Positions 9,748 through 18,162 of a DNA stretch of 64,000 nt are shown here, piece by piece. Position 1 is the stretch's first letter. Every line of letters begins with the position of its first letter. Source of the DNA: Rheinheimera texasensis DSM 17496 (GTDB lineage: Bacteria; Pseudomonadota; Gammaproteobacteria; Enterobacterales; Alteromonadaceae); assembly GCF_000711985.1 (NCBI RefSeq), contig NZ_JONU01000007.1:186001-250000 (forward strand), read 5' to 3'. The notes below the pieces were generated by a model that saw only the letters and a program-made list of their open reading frames with translations, did no database searches and was not told where the DNA came from. The translations under genes were made by a program, and so were the position numbers.

Positions 9748-12639
9748 CTAATTAAACACTATCTGATTTTCAGTATGCCCACATCCAAGGACTTCCTTGC
9801 GATAATTACGGCAGCCCCAGAATGGACCAAAACGACCATCACGCAACACCATTTCCGCACCACATTTCGGGCAAGTCGGTGTCCAACGTTCACAGGCTGG
9901 GTTTATACAAATTTTGAACCGGCCCTCGCGCTTCATTGGCGATCCGCATCCTTGGCAACCACGTTCTTTATGATTGCAAAGCGGAAATTTAGAACAGCCA
10001 TAAAATGCGCCATGCGCGCTATTTCGGCCAATTAAAGTGCCGGTTTTACATTTGCTGCAGTGAATAAGCTGAAACAACTGCTGGGATAACGAAGTCGGAA
10101 ACTCATTCAATTCAACAGGATACTGTTGGTCGATCAGTTCAATCACGAACTCAGATGCGACAGCCATATCGGCTATCAGGTATACGCGATGACGCGCGCG
10201 AGTAATTGCAACGTAAAGTAAGCGACGTTCTTCGGCATACGGATGTGCCTCAGCCGCCGGCAATAATGCATCTAACAGTGGATGCATCTGTTTTTCTGAA
10301 GGAAAGCCATGTTTTCCTTTTTCCAAACCGAGGAGCACTACATAGTCTGCTTCTTTACCTTTTGAAGCATGAATGGTGAGAGCATCGATCTGGATGGTTG
10401 GAAAACACAGATTTAGTCGCTTTAACTCGCTCTTATCTGGCAAAACAAAACCATAGCGAGCCAGCAAATATACGCTGCTTCCTGAGGCTGCAAGCCCTGC
10501 AATCTTCACAAGCACTTGTTCGAGACGACTTGCTTCCTTAGTCGTTTGGCAATTCGGTTTATCTTGCCTGTTATCAGCACGCAACAATGAAATTTCAGGC
10601 TTTATCGCCTGGCGCAAGGTGTTGAGTTGTTTGGTTACTTGTTGAGGATTTTGCAATACAAAGCGTGAAGCTACTTCGCTGATGCTGCTGTTAAAACGAA
10701 AGGTTAAATCAAGTGCCGTCGTTTGTGTCGCACCAAAATGATCACGAAATGCCGTGGTAAAACTTAAGTCGCTACCGGTAAACCGATAAATTGCCTGCCA
10801 ATCATCACCAACGCAGAACAAAGATGCACCTTGCACACTATCGCGAAGTGCTTTGATCAAACGTGCACGGGCATCTGAAATATCCTGAAACTCATCGACC
10901 AAGATAAAACACCATTGGCTTTTGAACTGTTTTGTTTGAACGTAATGGATAGCCTTGCCAATCATATCGTCAAAGTCGATATGCTGATGCTTGTTTAAAT
11001 GGGCCACATAATCATCAACCACTGGCAGCAGTAATGTCATGGCAGCCCGTAATTGAGCTTCGTTTTCGCGCCCCGTTATTGCATGATCCAACTGTCCCGG
11101 GGCATAGCAATTCGCCCGATATCGCTGCAACAATTCACTAAGTAGCGCCGCAAACGCACTGATAGCACCAAATTCGCGTAAACTTTCGAGCAAAGCTTCT
11201 GCGGGTAGCGGCTCGGCAGCAATACCAAATTTTTTTAGTTGCTGTTCAATCTTTTGGTATAAACGACCTTCAGTTTGGTCATAGTGAAACAGCTCAATCA
11301 ACCTTGTACCATTGGTTTTATGCAACTGCCGCTTCCACGCCATCCCTTCTTGATACTTCTGTGCGTCTATATAGGGTGCCGTATTGCCAAGCCGATCCGT
11401 GCCAAAGTATTCGATATACACGCCATGTTCCGGCAGATAAAAATCGGGTCGATATTGCCGGTGAAACACAGTTGCAGTAGGTAGTTCGTAATCAGCTTCG
11501 TAAATATACTCAATGCCCAATCTGAACAGATGATTGGCAACGAGACATTCACCGTAACTTTTTACCAATTCACCTTTTAAAGTGCGGATGTCATTGGCTG
11601 TTAAAAAGTCAAAATAGGCGCCTTCACTGTTAAATTCGAACGGGTTGGCGACCGGGTATAAATAGTCTCGAAAATATTGCAACACCAATTGCTGATAAAC
11701 GGGTGTTGTCAGATGCGCTTCAAACCACCGATTGACCTGAGCCGCCAGCCCCTTTTGATCTTCAACGAGTGGCGAAAGTGATGGCTGCTTTCCCTCCACT
11801 GCCACAATAATGTCTTTGCCTACTTTGTGAAAAGTACTGGCGGTAATGCCACAATCACCCAGCCGTTTTTCGATACGCTCCTGCATCTCCGCGGCGGCTT
11901 TATTGGCAAAAGCCAGCATCAGAATTTGGTCAGGCCGTGCCTGGCTGCTTTGTAGCAAAAAGCCGGCACGCCCCACCATAGTGCTGGTTTTACCTGTCCC
12001 TGCTCCTGCCAATACTAAGTTGTTATCCTCATCAATAACACAAGCTTCCCGCTGCTTTGATGTCAGTGGCTTGCTTTCGACCTGATCAAAATAACTCTGA
12101 AAACGCCCAAGCTGGTAACTAACATACTTTTTCCGTAGTAACTGATAATCAGCTTCAGACCAGGCCGCAACTTGGCTTATCAGCTCGAAATTTTTCACAT
12201 CAATATTTGAGCACAGCTCTGGCAACGGGACTTTACCAAAGCGCTGCTGTTGCACACGTGCGAGCTTTTGCACCAGCATCAACTTAGATTGACGCGGATA
12301 GCCTGTCTTCATCTGCTGATCGATGGTGGCTATTGCTTTAAGCACATCAGGTTCTAACTGTTTCAACCAGCATGTTTTTAACAGCAGAAACTGTGGCCAG
12401 CATTTTTTCACAGTTAACCAAGCCAACTTAAAATCGCCTCGATCTGTTTTAAAACGTAGGCTGGCAAAAAAGTGACCTTGCTGAAAAGCGGCATCATCCG
12501 ACAGCGTGTCAGGCAACAACTGCCAGCTCTCGCCAACACTATCTTTTAGCACCAGGCCACTTGCAGTTTGTTCGATAAAGACCGGTTTAACGCCGAACAA
12601 ACGGAGTAACCAATAAGGGGAAATAGTTAGCTTTAACAA
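9748..12639 (-). CDS. HelD-like UvrD/Rep-family helicase with nuclease-like insert and C-terminal zinc ribbons
   Basis: About 963 residues, against about 680 for E. coli helicase IV, to which the N-terminal 200 residues and motor are clearly related. Walker A AGAGTGKTS is at 211. LVDEFQDIS, VGDDWQAIYRFTGSD, TIHASKGKEADYVVL and LLYVAITRARHRVYL follow. Two additions stand out. An insertion around residues 380-450 carries YRPDFYLPEHGVYIEYFG, which looks like a PD-(D/E)XK or Vsr-like core. The last 90 residues contain three topoisomerase-type zinc ribbons. The frame opens with TTG at 12639 and has no strong ribosome site, so the start is uncertain. Likely role: 3'-5' DNA unwinding in repair. It may be a resident gene rather than part of a defence system. 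Confidence 0.85.
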   Translation of the reverse strand: MLKLTISPYWLLRLFGVKPVFIEQTASGLVLKDSVGESWQLLPDTLSDDAAFQQGHFFASLRFKTDRGDFKLAWLTVKKCWPQFLLLKTCWLKQLEPDVLKAIATIDQQMKTGYPRQSKLMLVQKLARVQQQRFGKVPLPELCSNIDVKNFELISQVAAWSEADYQLLRKKYVSYQLGRFQSYFDQVESKPLTSKQREACVIDEDNNLVLAGAGTGKTSTMVGRAGFLLQSSQARPDQILMLAFANKAAAEMQERIEKRLGDCGITASTFHKVGKDIIVAVEGKQPSLSPLVEDQKGLAAQVNRWFEAHLTTPVYQQLVLQYFRDYLYPVANPFEFNSEGAYFDFLTANDIRTLKGELVKSYGECLVANHLFRLGIEYIYEADYELPTATVFHRQYRPDFYLPEHGVYIEYFGTDRLGNTAPYIDAQKYQEGMAWKRQLHKTNGTRLIELFHYDQTEGRLYQKIEQQLKKFGIAAEPLPAEALLESLREFGAISAFAALLSELLQRYRANCYAPGQLDHAITGRENEAQLRAAMTLLLPVVDDYVAHLNKHQHIDFDDMIGKAIHYVQTKQFKSQWCFILVDEFQDISDARARLIKALRDSVQGASLFCVGDDWQAIYRFTGSDLSFTTAFRDHFGATQTTALDLTFRFNSSISEVASRFVLQNPQQVTKQLNTLRQAIKPEISLLRADNRQDKPNCQTTKEASRLEQVLVKIAGLAASGSSVYLLARYGFVLPDKSELKRLNLCFPTIQIDALTIHASKGKEADYVVLLGLEKGKHGFPSEKQMHPLLDALLPAAEAHPYAEERRLLYVAITRARHRVYLIADMAVASEFVIELIDQQYPVELNEFPTSLSQQLFQLIHCSKCKTGTLIGRNSAHGAFYGCSKFPLCNHKERGCQGCGSPMKREGRFKICINPACERWTPTCPKCGAEMVLRDGRFGPFWGCRNYRKEVLGCGHTENQIVFN

Positions 12640-12904
12640 TGAACGACTACTTTTGAATTGTGATGAAAGAAAAGCGCGGCACCGAAACTTCTATTCAACA
12701 GAATATCGCTGGTTTCGATTGAGTACTTTAAAAGCATTCAATGTAAACTCTACACGAGTGGAGCTAGATGCTGCATATTTTCGAGGATTGTAATCAGATT
12801 TTCTGTTGCCTGACACAACGGTTGATGCCTAATGACAAATCTTATCTGCTTTTAACTGGCTAAACGCCCAATGGTTTAATTCATACCAGCAGAAACGAAT
12901 CGTA

Positions 12905-13180
12905 TTATGCACTTACCTTCAAAAGCAATCTCTTAACTGTAAAAGCCTCGCGCCTTACACTCGAGTTGCAATTACTACCACTTTTTCCGCCGCGAATAAT
13001 TTGCCGCCATTTTTTGCGGCATGAGCTAGAGCAGCGCTGATTTACGCCACGACGCTTAATACACTTTTTCAAAATGGCTTTGTCTTTGCTTTCCTCGGCC
13101 ACCATACCAGCGTACAGAAACATCTGAATAAACTGCTCTTTATGCGGCGTTTCATGGTGCATCGCGATTATTGCGGACAA
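12905..13180 (-). CDS. Doubtful small ORF or gene remnant after the 4-TM protein
   Basis: 91 codons from a TTG that overlaps the end of the membrane-protein gene by 13 bp; an ATG lies at 13162. The first half (around HKEQFIQMFLYAGMVAEES) looks protein-like and helical. The second half is Ser/Arg/Cys-rich and does not, which suggests a frameshifted remnant or chance frame. No family recognised. Between here and the helicase start at 12639 I see only AT-rich intergenic sequence and nothing interpretable. Confidence 0.25.
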   Translation of the reverse strand: MSAIIAMHHETPHKEQFIQMFLYAGMVAEESKDKAILKKCIKRRGVNQRCSSSCRKKWRQIIRGGKSGSNCNSSVRREAFTVKRLLLKVSA

Positions 13181-13815
13181 ACCCCTGGTTTAAGAAGCCA
13201 CATGACGACAGCATTGGTAACCATCCTTTTGCCGTTATGGTAGGCAGCGCAACCCGTTGCCAATACAAAGAACACCGAAACTAAAAACGACATCTGACTG
13301 AAGACTTCTGCTACAGCCGGCACGGTATTCACGCCAACCGCCAACAACAACCCAGTAAATAGCGATACCACCACACTGTCGCGCCATAGTAAAAACGCTT
13401 TATGCGCGTCCTTTACCAAAGGAGCATTTTGATAAGGGTGGTAGATATGTTGGTACCACACTCGGTTTTGCTGCTCTTCAGTCACATTTAGCTGCATCAG
13501 CGGCATTACTTTTTGCTTCAATCTGAGCAAATCAATGCGCTGGTCGTGTTCAGCAAGTTGCAAAAATCGGTGCCCAGGCAATGCGTTTTTTAGTCGCAAA
13601 TAAACCAGTTGATGCTTTACCGACGCAGGCAACAGGCTACTGAACAATGCAGCTGCCAACATGATCAAGGTCACGACCACAGTATCCGGTGAAAAAACTT
13701 CAACTGAGGACCAGTTAAATTCAGGGTTCGACAACGCGTATGCAACCGATACCTGGGCAATAATGACCAATGCTAATGCTGGCAAATTCTGTGTTTTTAG
13801 TGATATCCAAGCCAT
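13168..13815 (-). CDS. Four-helix membrane protein coupled to the MBL gene
   Basis: About 215 residues. Two hydrophobic helices lie near the N-terminus (about 10-30 and 45-65) and two near the C-terminus (about 148-165 and 173-195). Between them is a charged, Leu/Arg/Gln-rich region of some 80 residues that probably faces the cytoplasm. The architecture recalls small pore-forming effectors such as S-4TM or SLATT proteins, but no diagnostic motif lets me assign a family. The start ATG has a very strong AGGAGG, located inside the end of the MBL gene 2 bp upstream, so the two proteins are made together. Inference: the membrane partner or effector of the MBL protein. Confidence 0.75.
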   Translation of the reverse strand: MAWISLKTQNLPALALVIIAQVSVAYALSNPEFNWSSVEVFSPDTVVVTLIMLAAALFSSLLPASVKHQLVYLRLKNALPGHRFLQLAEHDQRIDLLRLKQKVMPLMQLNVTEEQQNRVWYQHIYHPYQNAPLVKDAHKAFLLWRDSVVVSLFTGLLLAVGVNTVPAVAEVFSQMSFLVSVFFVLATGCAAYHNGKRMVTNAVVMWLLKPGVCPQ

Positions 13816-13817
13816 GG

Positions 13818-14909
13818 TTATACCTCCTCTTCATAAGAGAAGTGGTATGGCTCAGGGTCTAATGACGACCAACCTGCCCGCCCCGGTGAATTGTGGCGAT
13901 GAAGAATGCAGCCGCCGCGTGTTACTAAAACTCTGGCTCCGCGATGATTAAAAGCATTCAACACCGCCTTTCTTGGATGCTTTGGTTCGCCAGCTTTCGC
14001 AGTAGACGCTACAGCTGTGACGCCACGTTGAACACCGTGCTCAACAGGGGGGCCAATCAAACGATTTAGGACAGTTGGCCCAATATTACGCTTGCTACCA
14101 TGATGTGGAATTTGAATGAGCTTCAACTCTGCACCTGAGTTACACCCATCGATTTGGTCAGCGGCTTGCTCTAAAGCCTGAATACCAGCATCAGCAGTAA
14201 ATACCAGTCGACGACCATCGACGATCAGCTGGGTAATCACACTCGAATTATTTTTTGCAGAAGTTTGGCCATCATCTGAAATATGGTCTTCGCCCCAGTT
14301 TGCAAAAAATTCCGTGACTTGTCGTAAAGCTGATGTCAGCCAACTTTCATTGGAAACTGAACCCTTGTCTGCTCGAGCAGGCATACCATCAAAATCTGGG
14401 ATCAAGGACTCGTAATAAGACTGGCTAGGGCCTAAAACCTTGACTGAACCTGATTTATCAATCAGCCCGGCAAATGGCTCTTTCAGCACAATCCCTTTGC
14501 GGTTCGCGAGTTTGGAAAGCGACCATGCCCGCCATAAGTTTTGCTTTAGGCGCTCGCCCAGGCTTGAATCGGTTAAGCGACCATCAGCAAATTCATCGGC
14601 TAAGTTCTGGTTGTGCAGCCATGGCTGATGCAACCAAAGCTCTTTTACATCAAGCTCGTTGAGGAGCACTTCCAAGCCATTAATGTGGTCCTGATCCGGA
14701 TGGGAACTAATAACCAAATCAACGGTATCAGTACCATAGTGTGTGCGGATATGCTCCACCAATTCGGTGCCGGTATCGCTAAAACCGCCATCAATCACCA
14801 CGACTGTTTGTTCGTCACGGCGGCCATGCAAATTGCCAAACCGAATGGCAATAGCATCACCACTTTTCGACTCGCGGCCTACACCTAAAAAATCTACTTC
14901 GTAACCCAT
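13818..14909 (-). CDS. Metallo-beta-lactamase-fold hydrolase, ComEC C-terminal-like
   Basis: About 363 residues, soluble. The metal-binding motif SHPDQDH is at 69-75 and IPHHGSKR near 270, the pair typical of the ComEC-type MBL subgroup acting on nucleic acids or nucleotides (family knowledge). The remaining strands DLVISSH and VVVIDGG fit the fold. The start ATG has AGGAGATA upstream, but this ribosome site is one arm of a perfect 11-bp inverted repeat (14914-14945). A 15-nt element shared with the vWA operon lies just beyond. It forms a two-gene unit with the 4-TM gene downstream. Confidence 0.85.
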   Translation of the reverse strand: MGYEVDFLGVGRESKSGDAIAIRFGNLHGRRDEQTVVVIDGGFSDTGTELVEHIRTHYGTDTVDLVISSHPDQDHINGLEVLLNELDVKELWLHQPWLHNQNLADEFADGRLTDSSLGERLKQNLWRAWSLSKLANRKGIVLKEPFAGLIDKSGSVKVLGPSQSYYESLIPDFDGMPARADKGSVSNESWLTSALRQVTEFFANWGEDHISDDGQTSAKNNSSVITQLIVDGRRLVFTADAGIQALEQAADQIDGCNSGAELKLIQIPHHGSKRNIGPTVLNRLIGPPVEHGVQRGVTAVASTAKAGEPKHPRKAVLNAFNHRGARVLVTRGGCILHRHNSPGRAGWSSLDPEPYHFSYEEEV

Positions 14910-14913
14910 TTTG

Positions 14914-14945
14914 TATCTCCTGTGGTAAGTTGGTCACAGGAGATA
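14914..14945 (-). promoter_or_regulatory. Perfect 11-bp inverted repeat enclosing the MBL ribosome-binding site
   Basis: Arms TATCTCCTGTG (14914-14924) and CACAGGAGATA (14935-14945) with a 10-nt spacer. On the minus-strand transcript the start-proximal arm contains the AGGAG that serves the ATG at 14909. If both arms are transcribed, the hairpin would hide the ribosome site. If transcription starts near 14937, as the shared promoter-like element predicts, the upstream arm is mostly not transcribed and the repeat would act as a DNA operator. Confidence 0.6.
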
Positions 14946-14947
14946 AT

Positions 14948-14962
14948 TCACGAGTTATGCCA
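14948..14962 (-). promoter_or_regulatory. Shared promoter-like element upstream of the MBL operon
   Basis: Minus-strand TGGCATAACTCGTGA, 39 nt before the MBL start codon, matching 14 of 15 positions of the element before the vWA operon at nearly the same distance. GG-N10-GA spacing resembles sigma-54 -24/-12 boxes with a non-consensus -12. Confidence 0.5.
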
Positions 14963-15091
14963 GCATGCATAATCCTTATAAATCAATAATATACGAAGCC
15001 ACACTAAACTCCACACAACCAATAAAGTAAAAATAATTACCAATATATAATTATTAGTACAACGAAGTGCTTTGAATCAAACAGCTTTCAG

Positions 15092-15754
15092 CTATGACCC
15101 AGGTTTTGGTGCGAGCAATATTTCACAAGCGGCATAACGCTGCTTCAGTGGGATATTCCGGTAATAGTCGCTTTCAACGTCCGCAGTCAGAATGTGTTTT
15201 TTGTGGCCAGTGTTGGGGTCTTCTACATATGTTTTTATATATTTGGGGCTCTGCTTATTTTCATACCATGAAATGTTAAAAGCACATAAGTTGGGGAAGA
15301 AGCGTAAACTGCTATAGCCCGGAATGTGAGCATGTATCCACCAGGCTAATGATGTCCAATCACCGGTTTTTTCGAAGTAATCCAGATAGGCAGGAACAAC
15401 AATACAAGCCGTTGCGCCCATCAAACCATGCTCGTCTCGTCGGTCCCAAATATGGCTGGCGTAGCTATGCTCATTAGTTGCGCAATTTGCACCTAACTCA
15501 TTACCAAGCTGGTTCACCTCGCAACTACGTAAAGCAGAACGAATATGAATACGTCCCCAAGCCTCCTGAATTGGTTCAAGCACCTGCTTACAGAGTTGAC
15601 GGCCTGCGTCTACAGCTAACTCCAAATCATCAGGAATATTGTTGATACCATGCAAAGCAGCGGTTTCGGAATACAAAAAATCGCGTAAGAAAAAATGCTT
15701 GGATAAACGAATTCGCGCCAGGTTATCCAACTGAGTGATTTTTGATTTCGACAT
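15092..15754 (-). CDS. Peptidase M15-like protein with altered metal site
   Basis: About 220 residues, no signal peptide. The N-terminal half (LSKHFFLRDFLYSETA, then HGINNIPDD, VLEPIQEAWG, IHIRSALRSCEVN) follows the pattern of M15_3/VanY-like D,D-carboxypeptidase domains, including the Arg-Ser before Asn. The metal region reads SYASHIWDRR followed by GATACIVV. The first His is kept, but the Asp expected in the G-x-A-D position appears as Cys. A WWIHAHIPGYSS segment could supply the last His. It may therefore be a non-canonical or inactive member, possibly acting in the cytoplasm. Start ATG at 15754, 35 bp after the ankyrin gene. The family call is an inference from pattern only. Confidence 0.5.
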   Translation of the reverse strand: MSKSKITQLDNLARIRLSKHFFLRDFLYSETAALHGINNIPDDLELAVDAGRQLCKQVLEPIQEAWGRIHIRSALRSCEVNQLGNELGANCATNEHSYASHIWDRRDEHGLMGATACIVVPAYLDYFEKTGDWTSLAWWIHAHIPGYSSLRFFPNLCAFNISWYENKQSPKYIKTYVEDPNTGHKKHILTADVESDYYRNIPLKQRYAACEILLAPKPGS

Positions 15755-15789
15755 ACTAACTTCCGAGTTATTACGTTTGGTTTTCCAAT

Positions 15790-17499
15790 TCAGCTAAAGA
15801 TCGCTCTGCGGCTACTGTTGGCGGTCAGAGATAGCCGATCAAACATTGGCCTCAAATTTTCAAACACTTTGCTTTCAGCATCCTTCACGGATTTAATCTC
15901 AAAATCGGCAAAATAATGCTGAGCCCTAAACGCAGTCCAAACCTTTTCGCGACATAGGTCTTCAACAACTTTGGCAAGTTTAGAATTACCGGTAATGATG
16001 TCTACTTCAGTCGCCAGAGTATTCAGGTATTTGTAGAGCACCTCCCACTCATTACGGTCTAAACCATTGATATCACCTGTGCCTACGCGTTCTAAAAATG
16101 ACTCAGCAAAGACTTCAGTTACCAGATAATTACCATCAATAGACTTAAAGGGGTAACCCCCCTGCAGTTCAGCCAAAAGACTCAATTTAAACCAAAACCT
16201 ATCTGGCAGACTTAAGAAATACACCATCAACTGGAACTTTGAATAGGTTAACAGTTCCTGAGCACTCACCAGCTCTTCGATGTGTTGCTCATCAGGGTTT
16301 TGCACTTCCAGATAAATAAGATCGGAGTCATACGACAAACCAAAAGCAATGACGGTATGATGTATTTCGACGAAGATGTCTTCGAGCAGCTCGCTTACTT
16401 CTACACGATGAACCCGTTTTAATTCTTCCAGCAACGAAACTCTCAGCACCTCCTCGCGGTTGTTGGCCTGGTGTTGATTAGTTGCTCGAGCCAACGCAGC
16501 AATTTTTTGCTTTTCATCGCTAAATTCAGCCTTCAATTCGTCATACTTCAGGGTGAGTGCATCTAACTCCTCTTCCATTTCCTGTTTGAATTCGGCAACC
16601 GGCTCTAAATCAAACCAATCAATAAGCTCTGGCGCATCTGACTCGGCGCTTTCAATTAAATCCTGCACCAAACTGGAGCTCAACTCAGATCGAGCGTTCA
16701 ACAACTTCGCAAAGCGCGAGAACCACTTCAGCAATTGCTTATGGCGCTCATCCTTGTAGGTAAGATAATCGTATAAAGCGAGGTTAATGAGATTGGGGCC
16801 ACCTCCGTAATAATCATCTAAGTACGGATTGATGTCAGCGCCGCAAAAAACTAACCAATTCATTAACCTAATGTTGTTATTTCGGTATGCATGAACCATT
16901 AATGGAAGCTTCTGAGGCCCATAACGCTTTTCAGTGTCAATATTTAATGATGTAAGGATTGGCGCATAGGCAGCGCTCAGCAGAGTCTCAACCGGCCGGT
17001 AGTAATCATATTGTTCTCCCATACCCAAAAACTGAGAAATATCATCAAACTCCCCTTCTACTTCAGCCTCAACGTTCACGTCGATATTTGGAACCAGCAG
17101 TAGCAGGTTGAAAATATCAACGTTATTTAAAATCATTGCTTCGGTAAGCGGGAAACTTGTTTCACCCCATACTCTTTGTTCAACCTTATTTCCCAGTGCC
17201 AGGCATGCCATCACAAGGTTTACGTCATCAAACTGAATGGCCGATATCAACGGCGTTCTTTCGCCTTCGGAGCCAATTTGCAAACAAATTGCCGCTTCGA
17301 GATAACATTGTCTCTCAACCAATTCATTAACTTTCTTCGCAGCTATAGGGGAAGTAAATCGATTCATCTCTTTATAAGAAACGATGTCAAACTGAGCAGC
17401 TTCTGCCTGCCATCTGGCTAACTCCTGAGCATACCAATTCATCTGGATCAGGTTACTTAGATTATGTGTTTTTAATTGTGCTACATCGAGGGACAGCAA
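15790..17499 (-). CDS. Ankyrin-repeat protein
   Basis: About 569 residues. Repeats with ankyrin spacing occur at about 78-260 (GERTPLISAIQFDDVNLVMA, TEAMILNNVDIFNLLL, PLMVHAYRNNNIRLMNWLV, FCGADINPYLDD), followed by a coiled-coil stretch at 310-345. The C-terminal half is unrecognised. The start is TTG at 17497-17499 with GGAG 7 nt upstream; the in-frame ATG of MNWYAQ (residue 20) is an alternative. Probably a cytoplasmic protein-binding scaffold. It lies 96 bp after the tail-anchored gene and 35 bp before the M15-like gene, so it may belong to the same transcript. Confidence 0.7.
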   Translation of the reverse strand: MLSLDVAQLKTHNLSNLIQMNWYAQELARWQAEAAQFDIVSYKEMNRFTSPIAAKKVNELVERQCYLEAAICLQIGSEGERTPLISAIQFDDVNLVMACLALGNKVEQRVWGETSFPLTEAMILNNVDIFNLLLLVPNIDVNVEAEVEGEFDDISQFLGMGEQYDYYRPVETLLSAAYAPILTSLNIDTEKRYGPQKLPLMVHAYRNNNIRLMNWLVFCGADINPYLDDYYGGGPNLINLALYDYLTYKDERHKQLLKWFSRFAKLLNARSELSSSLVQDLIESAESDAPELIDWFDLEPVAEFKQEMEEELDALTLKYDELKAEFSDEKQKIAALARATNQHQANNREEVLRVSLLEELKRVHRVEVSELLEDIFVEIHHTVIAFGLSYDSDLIYLEVQNPDEQHIEELVSAQELLTYSKFQLMVYFLSLPDRFWFKLSLLAELQGGYPFKSIDGNYLVTEVFAESFLERVGTGDINGLDRNEWEVLYKYLNTLATEVDIITGNSKLAKVVEDLCREKVWTAFRAQHYFADFEIKSVKDAESKVFENLRPMFDRLSLTANSSRRAIFS

Positions 17500-17595
17500 T
17501 CCTTTACTCCTTTAAGATACCCAATAAAAATTTGATCTCAAATGGCAAACTCTGCGCATATTGAACTAACTCAGAAAACAAATGTTAAGGTCGAC

Positions 17596-17916
17596 TTAAC
17601 CACCGAACCCATTTCTCAAAAGAAAAAATAGCCAAATAAGTGCTGCGCCAGATGCAGTAAACCCAAGCATTAAAATAAGCGCAATTTTGGTCACGTCAGC
17701 AACCAGCTTTTCGCGTTGTAATTCAATTTCTTTCACCATTTCTTTGGCTAGATTATCCGCCTGAAATGCTGACTTTCGCATTAATTCGTCGGCATGCTTG
17801 TTGAGTAAGCCAATTTTCTTGTCAATCATCGGCGACACATCATCATCGATAATCTTTTTTGCCACCGCGTGAACTTGATCAAGTTCTTTCGTCCAGTCTG
17901 TTTCAAATAAAGCCAT
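17596..17916 (-). CDS. Small tail-anchored membrane protein
   Basis: About 106 residues. A charged helical region (1-75), probably coiled coil, is followed by one hydrophobic helix (about 78-100) ending in a short LRNGFGG tail, so it is a C-terminally anchored inner-membrane protein with its bulk in the cytoplasm. ATG at 17916 is preferred over the adjacent GTG because GGAT lies upstream. It follows the zinc-ribbon gene by 16 bp. Function unknown. Together with the N-terminally anchored helicase it suggests a membrane-associated complex. Confidence 0.7.
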   Translation of the reverse strand: MALFETDWTKELDQVHAVAKKIIDDDVSPMIDKKIGLLNKHADELMRKSAFQADNLAKEMVKEIELQREKLVADVTKIALILMLGFTASGAALIWLFFLLRNGFGG

Positions 17917-17932
17917 CACTACATCCAGATAA

Positions 17933-18127
17933 TCAGCGTTTCTTGAGAACGTTCGCGATCATTTTCTCAGCGAAATTAGGTTGAACTTGTTTTAAATTTT
18001 CGCTGCCACAAGTCGGGCAATGTTGTGGCACCTGACAGGGAAAACGGACATCTCCCATCGGTGGGAAAAGCTTTGTCCAACCACAAGACCGGCAAATAAG
18101 CTTAAAAGCAGGTGATTGAATTGGCAT
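17933..18127 (-). CDS. Small zinc-ribbon protein
   Basis: 64 residues. CRSCGW at about 12-17 and CPTCGSEN at about 37-44 form a CxxC-x21-CxxC zinc ribbon. A strong AAAGGA precedes the ATG. It is placed 35 bp after the SF1 helicase gene and 16 bp before the tail-anchored gene. Probably a DNA/RNA- or protein-binding adaptor for the helicase; no catalytic role is evident. Confidence 0.75.
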   Translation of the reverse strand: MPIQSPAFKLICRSCGWTKLFPPMGDVRFPCQVPQHCPTCGSENLKQVQPNFAEKMIANVLKKR

Positions 18128-18162
18128 ATATGTCCTTTATCTTCGAGTCACTATAGGAATGT

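Noticed and set aside
15032-15055. AATAATTA/TAATTATT inverted repeat between the M15-like and MBL genes
   Set aside because: Simple AT-rich sequence in an AT-rich gap; an 8-bp dyad of this composition is expected by chance.
17543-17557. Plus-strand TGGCAAACTCTGCGC with sigma-54 spacing (GG-N10-GC)
   Set aside because: It points away from the ankyrin gene, against all local genes, and its -12 side is poor; judged chance.
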